A program made the position numbers and the translations under genes. Under the pieces are notes generated by a model. It ran no database searches and was not told the DNA's origin. It worked only from the letters and a program-made list of their open reading frames with translations. A stretch of DNA of 10,093 bases, from positions 1 to 10,093 of the forward strand of contig USBN01000045.1 in assembly GCA_900552935.1 (NCBI GenBank). Reading direction: 5' to 3'. This stretch comes from an uncultured Coriobacteriaceae bacterium (GTDB lineage Bacteria; Actinomycetota; Coriobacteriia; Coriobacteriales; Atopobiaceae). Each line of letters begins with the position of its first letter. Positions within the stretch are counted from its first letter, which is position 1. Shown in pieces: positions 6,744 to 10,093 of the stretch.

Positions 6744-6767
6744 TTTGTTGGTTATGCAACCCACAAA
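6744..6767. repeat. Imperfect 10-bp inverted repeat, possible operator
   Basis: TTTGTTGGTT (6744-6753) and AACCCACAAA (6758-6767) are inverted copies with 9 of 10 positions matching, separated by ATGC. The core GGTT-ATGC-AACC is perfect. It lies between the divergent rpmB and MarR promoters, just upstream of the MarR -10, where a transcription factor could act on either gene. The protein that binds it, if any, is unknown. Confidence 0.5.
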
Positions 6768-6779
6768 GGCTGATGCGGA

Positions 6780-6785
6780 TATATT
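6780..6785 (+). promoter_or_regulatory. Probable -10 box of the MarR-ABC operon
   Basis: TATATT matches the -10 consensus at 5 of 6 positions and lies 46 bases before the MarR ATG, in the AT-richest part of the region. No good -35 is present at 16-18 bases; the inverted repeat at 6744-6767 occupies that position, so an activator there is conceivable. Expected start near 6792, inside the palindromes at 6788-6810. Confidence 0.5.
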
Positions 6786-6787
6786 GC

Positions 6788-6810
6788 CTAACGTTAGAAA
6801 CTAACACTAG
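6788..6810. promoter_or_regulatory. Tandem palindromes, probable MarR operator
   Basis: CTAACGTTAG (6788-6797) is a perfect 10-bp palindrome. After AAA, CTAACACTAG (6801-6810) repeats it with 8 of 10 positions the same. The inner GTTAG and CTAAC also form an inverted repeat with a three-base spacer. The site covers the expected transcription start of the MarR gene, the classic place for autorepression. Confidence 0.65.
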
Positions 6811-6831
6811 AAGGTAGTAGGGAGTTGAGGA

Positions 6832-7344
6832 ATGGCCGCTGAAGGTCAGGGAATGAGCGCTGAATCGCCCACCGGGGCGTTCGAAGCCTACGCGGACCAG
6901 CTTATCCGCGCCGGCTTCCTGATGTCGCGCCTAAGGTCAGGCCGGAGCATCGACCAGAAGCTCCGCGGCATGCCCGTCGTCCTGCGCGAGCTAATCACCT
7001 CCGGCGGAGCGCTTTCGCCGGGTGAGCTCGCGAACCGTGTGGGCGTTTCGGATGCGCGCGTCGCGAACATCCTGCGCGCACTCGAGGAGCGCGGGCTCGT
7101 CACTCGCACGACGTCCGCGAAGGACAAGCGCCGCGTCGTCGTAACCATCACGGACGCGGGACGCGTTACAGCGGACAAGCGCCGCGACGAGGGCGTCGAG
7201 ATGGTCGCGGACTTCCTGAGGGAGCTCGGCGAGGATGACGCCCGGGACCTCGTCCGTGTCATCAATCGCGTGGCCGAGGTCATGGAGGCACGCAAACGCG
7301 AGGGTCGTCAGGTCCACATCGCGCCGTCCGCGCAGGGGGAATAG
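6832..7344 (+). CDS. MarR family transcriptional regulator
   Basis: Dimeric winged-helix repressor of 170 residues. The winged helix spans about 48-110: SDARVANILRALEERG (73-88) is the recognition helix region, and the wing contains the family DKR signature (98-100) followed by VVVTITDAG. Flanking N- and C-terminal helices would form the dimer interface. The ATG at 6832 is preferred because AGGGAG (6819-6824) is seven bases upstream; a second ATG at 6853 is possible but poorly placed relative to a ribosome site. The exporter gene begins 13 bases after the TAG, so this regulator very likely controls its own operon through the palindromes just upstream, releasing them when a toxic ligand binds. 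The ligand cannot be predicted. Confidence 0.92.
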   Translation: MAAEGQGMSAESPTGAFEAYADQLIRAGFLMSRLRSGRSIDQKLRGMPVVLRELITSGGALSPGELANRVGVSDARVANILRALEERGLVTRTTSAKDKRRVVVTITDAGRVTADKRRDEGVEMVADFLRELGEDDARDLVRVINRVAEVMEARKREGRQVHIAPSAQGE

Positions 7345-7357
7345 AGAGGGGAGTGAC

Positions 7358-9580
7358 ATGAGGATTATCAAGCTATTCAAGAACCACATCCTGGCGCTCG
7401 TGTGCGCCGTCGCGCTGATCATCATCAGCTGCAACGCAGACCTCACGTTGCCCACGTACATGAGCGAGATCGTCGACGTGGGCATCCAGCAGGGCGGCAT
7501 CGAGAGTGCTGTGCCCGCCACCATCCGCGAGCAGACCCTCGCGGACCTCGAGCTTTTCATGAACGACGAGGATACCGCCACCATCGAGGCCGCCTATGGC
7601 GAGCCTGATGCCGAGGGCGTCCGCGCCTATGTGGGCACCGACGAGGCCCGCTCGGACGAGGGGGAGCTCGCGAACATCATGAGCCTGCCCGAGACCGTGG
7701 CCCTCGCGCTCGAGCAGGGCATCGACGCCTCCGCTACCGGCGCCCCCGTCCAGGGGACCGTCACCATGGACGACATCCGCAAGGCCGTCTCCATGGGCAT
7801 GCTCGACAGGGACCAGCTCGTCTCCGGCGCCGAGTCCATGGCTGACCAGATGGGCTCCATGGGCGGCTCGATCGTGCGCCAGCGCGCCATTTCGTTCGTC
7901 GGCAAGGAGTACGAGGCCCAGGGCATCAGCCTGTCGGACGTTCAGAACTCCTACCTCGCTTTCATGGCGGCCAAGATGTTCGGCCTGTGCGCCGTGAGCC
8001 TCGTTGCCACGATCCTCACCGGCGCCGTGGCCTCGCACACCGCCTGCACCATCGCGCGCGACCTGCGTCGCAAGACCTTCGAGAGCGTCATGCGATTCTC
8101 TCCAGCCGAGGTGGGCAAGTTCAGCCAGGCCTCGCTCATCACGCGCTGCACGAACGACATCCAACAGATCCAGATGGCGACCACGCTCGTCATCCGCATG
8201 GTGATGATGGCGCCGATCATGGGCGTCGTCGCCCTCATGCGCGTCTTCGCCACGCGTACGGGCCTCGAGTGGACCATCGGCGTTGCCGTCGTGGCCGTGT
8301 CCGCGGTCGTCGGCGTCCTCATGGGCCTCACTATGCCCAAGTTCAAGAAGATGCAGCAGTACGTCGACCGCGTGAACCTCGTTGCCCGCGAGATGCTCGA
8401 CGGCATCATGCCGATCCGTGCCTTTGGTCGCCAGGACCACGAGCTCGCCCGCTTCGACGACGCCAGCACGGACCTGATGAAGACGCAGCTGTTCACGAAC
8501 CGCGCCATGAGCTTCATGATGCCGCTCATGATGTTCGTCATGAACTGCATCACCGTGCTGATCGTGTGGACGGGCTCCCACGGCATCAACGACGGCGTCA
8601 TGCAGGTGGGCGACATGATGGCGTTCATCTCCTACACGATGCAGATCGTCATGGCGTTCATGATCCTCACCATGGTCTCCGTCATGCTCCCGCGTGCCGA
8701 GGTCGCCTGCGAGCGCGTCGAGGACGTCCTCAACACGCAGAGCTCGATCAGGGAGCCCGAGTGCCCGCAACTCCCCGCGGCCGACGGTCCGTGCGCCCAG
8801 CTCGAGTTCCGTGACGTCTCCTTCAGCTATCCCGACGGCGACGAGAACGTCGTCACGGGCGTCAACTTCACCGTCCGTGCGGGCGAGACGCTTGGTATCA
8901 TCGGCGCCACCGGCTCCGGCAAGTCGACGATCGCCCAGCTCATCCCGCGCCTGTACGACGCGACAGAGGGCGCGGTCGTGCTCGATGGCATCGACGTCCG
9001 CGACATGTCCCTCTCCGAGCTCCGCTGCCGCATCGGCTATGTGCCGCAGCAGGGCATGCTCTTCTCCGGCACCATCGAGACGAACCTCAAGTTCGCGGGC
9101 GACACTGTAGGCGACGACGACATGCGTGCCGCTGCGAGCATCGCCCAGGCCGCCGAGTTCATCGAGGGCCGCGAGGGTGACTACGAGTCCGAGATCAGCC
9201 AGGGTGGCACCAACGTTTCCGGCGGCCAGCGCCAGCGCCTCGCCATCGCGCGCGCCCTCGCCAAGCACCCCGAGGTCATGGTCTTCGACGACTCCTTCTC
9301 CGCGCTCGACTACAAGACCGACGCGAAGCTGCGCGAGGCCCTCGCGACCTCCGCGTCCGGCTCCGCCGTGGTCGTGGTTGCCCAGCGCATCGCCACGATC
9401 ATGCGCGCCACGCAGATCATCGTCCTCGACGACGGACGCGTCGTCGGGCAGGGCACGCACGAGGAGCTCCTCCGCAGCTGCCCCACCTACCTCGAGATTG
9501 CACAGTCACAGCTGTCCTCCGCCGAACTCGGCCTCACCGACGAGGAGATTGCGGCGGTCATGAAGGGAGGCGAACGCTAA
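7358..9580 (+). CDS. ABC exporter, permease-ATPase fusion, degenerate-site subunit (TM287/BmrC-like)
   Basis: Half of a probable heterodimeric multidrug exporter in the cytoplasmic membrane, 740 residues. Membrane segments are near 9-28, 204-228, 278-300, 306-327, 384-406 and 420-445; the ATPase domain runs from ~480. Walker A is GATGSGKST (516-524) and the signature VSGGQ (620-624). Walker B reads VFDDSFSALD: Asp645 stands where the catalytic Glu normally is, and the switch histidine is Gln676 (VAQRIATI). Both changes mark the non-catalytic site in pairs such as TM287/TM288. Between membrane segments 1 and 2 lie about 170 residues instead of a short loop, hence the length beyond the usual ~580. 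GAGAGGGGAG (7345-7354) precedes the ATG. Its TAA overlaps the next ATG by one base. Substrate unknown. Confidence 0.94.
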   Translation: MRIIKLFKNHILALVCAVALIIISCNADLTLPTYMSEIVDVGIQQGGIESAVPATIREQTLADLELFMNDEDTATIEAAYGEPDAEGVRAYVGTDEARSDEGELANIMSLPETVALALEQGIDASATGAPVQGTVTMDDIRKAVSMGMLDRDQLVSGAESMADQMGSMGGSIVRQRAISFVGKEYEAQGISLSDVQNSYLAFMAAKMFGLCAVSLVATILTGAVASHTACTIARDLRRKTFESVMRFSPAEVGKFSQASLITRCTNDIQQIQMATTLVIRMVMMAPIMGVVALMRVFATRTGLEWTIGVAVVAVSAVVGVLMGLTMPKFKKMQQYVDRVNLVAREMLDGIMPIRAFGRQDHELARFDDASTDLMKTQLFTNRAMSFMMPLMMFVMNCITVLIVWTGSHGINDGVMQVGDMMAFISYTMQIVMAFMILTMVSVMLPRAEVACERVEDVLNTQSSIREPECPQLPAADGPCAQLEFRDVSFSYPDGDENVVTGVNFTVRAGETLGIIGATGSGKSTIAQLIPRLYDATEGAVVLDGIDVRDMSLSELRCRIGYVPQQGMLFSGTIETNLKFAGDTVGDDDMRAAASIAQAAEFIEGREGDYESEISQGGTNVSGGQRQRLAIARALAKHPEVMVFDDSFSALDYKTDAKLREALATSASGSAVVVVAQRIATIMRATQIIVLDDGRVVGQGTHEELLRSCPTYLEIAQSQLSSAELGLTDEEIAAVMKGGER

Positions 9581-10093
9581 TGGCAGGCGAGACGAACAAG
9601 ACCCAGGCCCCCGCCAGGCGCCAGCACGGGCCGATGGGCGGTCGCGGGCCCATGGGTCGCGGCGAGAAGCCCAAGGATTTCAAGGGCACCATCCGCAAGC
9701 TGCTCGGGTACGTCGGCAGGCACAAGGTCGCCGTGTTCTTCGCCATCGCGTTCGCGATGTGCTCGGTCATCTTCAACATCGTGGGCCCGAAGGTCCTCGG
9801 CAAGGTGACGACCAAGCTCTACGAGGGCCTCGTCGCCAAGGTCCAGGGCACCGGTGCGGTCGACTTCGACTGGATCGGCAAGACGCTCTTGCTCCTACTC
9901 GGCCTCTACCTCGCGAGTTCCGCCTGCAACCTCATCCAGGGATGGCTCATGACGGGCGTCACGCAGAAGATCTGCTACCGCATGCGCAAGGAGATCGCCG
10001 AGAAGATTGCCGTCGTGCCGATGAGCTACTTCAACGGCCACAGCAAGGGCGACGTGCTCAGCCGCATCACCAACGACGTCGATACGCTCGGCC
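9580..10093 (+). CDS. ABC exporter, second subunit (TM288/BmrD-like), N-terminal part
   Basis: Start of the partner exporter subunit, cut by the right edge after 171 residues. The ATG at 9580 shares its A with the TAA of the previous gene, with AAGGGAGG (9563-9570) as ribosome site, so the two are translationally coupled, as expected for heterodimer partners. The first ~46 residues are cytoplasmic, basic and rich in GPMG motifs (residues 17-26). Membrane segment 1 is near 48-70 and segment 2 near 102-125. The loop ending the visible part, MSYFNGHSKGDVLSRITNDV (148-167), is the conserved coupling-helix region of type IV ABC exporters. The ATPase domain lies outside the window; by analogy it should carry the catalytic Glu and switch His missing in its partner. 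Confidence 0.93.
   Translation, partial: MAGETNKTQAPARRQHGPMGGRGPMGRGEKPKDFKGTIRKLLGYVGRHKVAVFFAIAFAMCSVIFNIVGPKVLGKVTTKLYEGLVAKVQGTGAVDFDWIGKTLLLLLGLYLASSACNLIQGWLMTGVTQKICYRMRKEIAEKIAVVPMSYFNGHSKGDVLSRITNDVDTLG

Noticed and set aside
7373..9460. 695-codon open frame on the - strand opposite the first ABC gene
   Set aside because: Its product is an Asp/His/Gly/Ala/Leu-rich string typical of antisense frames in GC-rich genes, while the + strand has a full exporter with all motifs.

Overview
This is a high-GC bacterial chromosome segment of ordinary housekeeping genes followed by the start of a drug-exporter operon. Gene content, codon bias and the order priA-def-fmt-rsmB suggest an actinobacterium of the class Coriobacteriia (Olsenella/Atopobiaceae-like). 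The class is an inference from remembered family resemblance; the sequence carries no rRNA or other direct taxonomic marker.

Layout. Positions 2-1003 hold the C-terminal part of the replication-restart helicase PriA, cut by the left edge. A translation-processing cluster on the + strand follows: def (1190-1741), fmt (1800-2717) and rsmB (2718-4157). The fmt reading frame is broken by one in-frame amber codon at 2232-2234 and resumes in the same frame, so it is annotated as a pseudogene or recoded gene. A small FmdB-type zinc-ribbon gene lies on the - strand (4306-4560), converging on rsmB across a hairpin terminator. Next come a HAD phosphatase (4806-5510) and thiamine pyrophosphokinase thiN (5516-6196), a + strand pair. 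rpmB for the four-cysteine ribosomal protein L28 follows on the - strand (6421-6609) with its own promoter and UUCG terminator. The last part is a MarR-ABC-ABC operon: regulator (6832-7344), a 740-residue exporter half with a degenerate ATPase site (7358-9580), and the start of its partner (9580 to the right edge).

How the genes work together. Fmt formylates initiator Met-tRNA, Def removes the formyl group from new proteins, and RsmB methylates a 16S rRNA cytosine. Loss of Fmt while Def is kept would be notable. The MarR protein probably represses its own operon through two tandem palindromes placed where transcription should begin. The two ABC halves are expected to form a heterodimeric multidrug exporter of the TM287/288 or BmrCD kind.

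I see no CRISPR array, insertion sequence, tRNA, rRNA or clear defence system. The strongest lead is the amber codon in fmt. Next are the tandem operator architecture before the MarR gene and the large extracellular insertion in the first ABC subunit.
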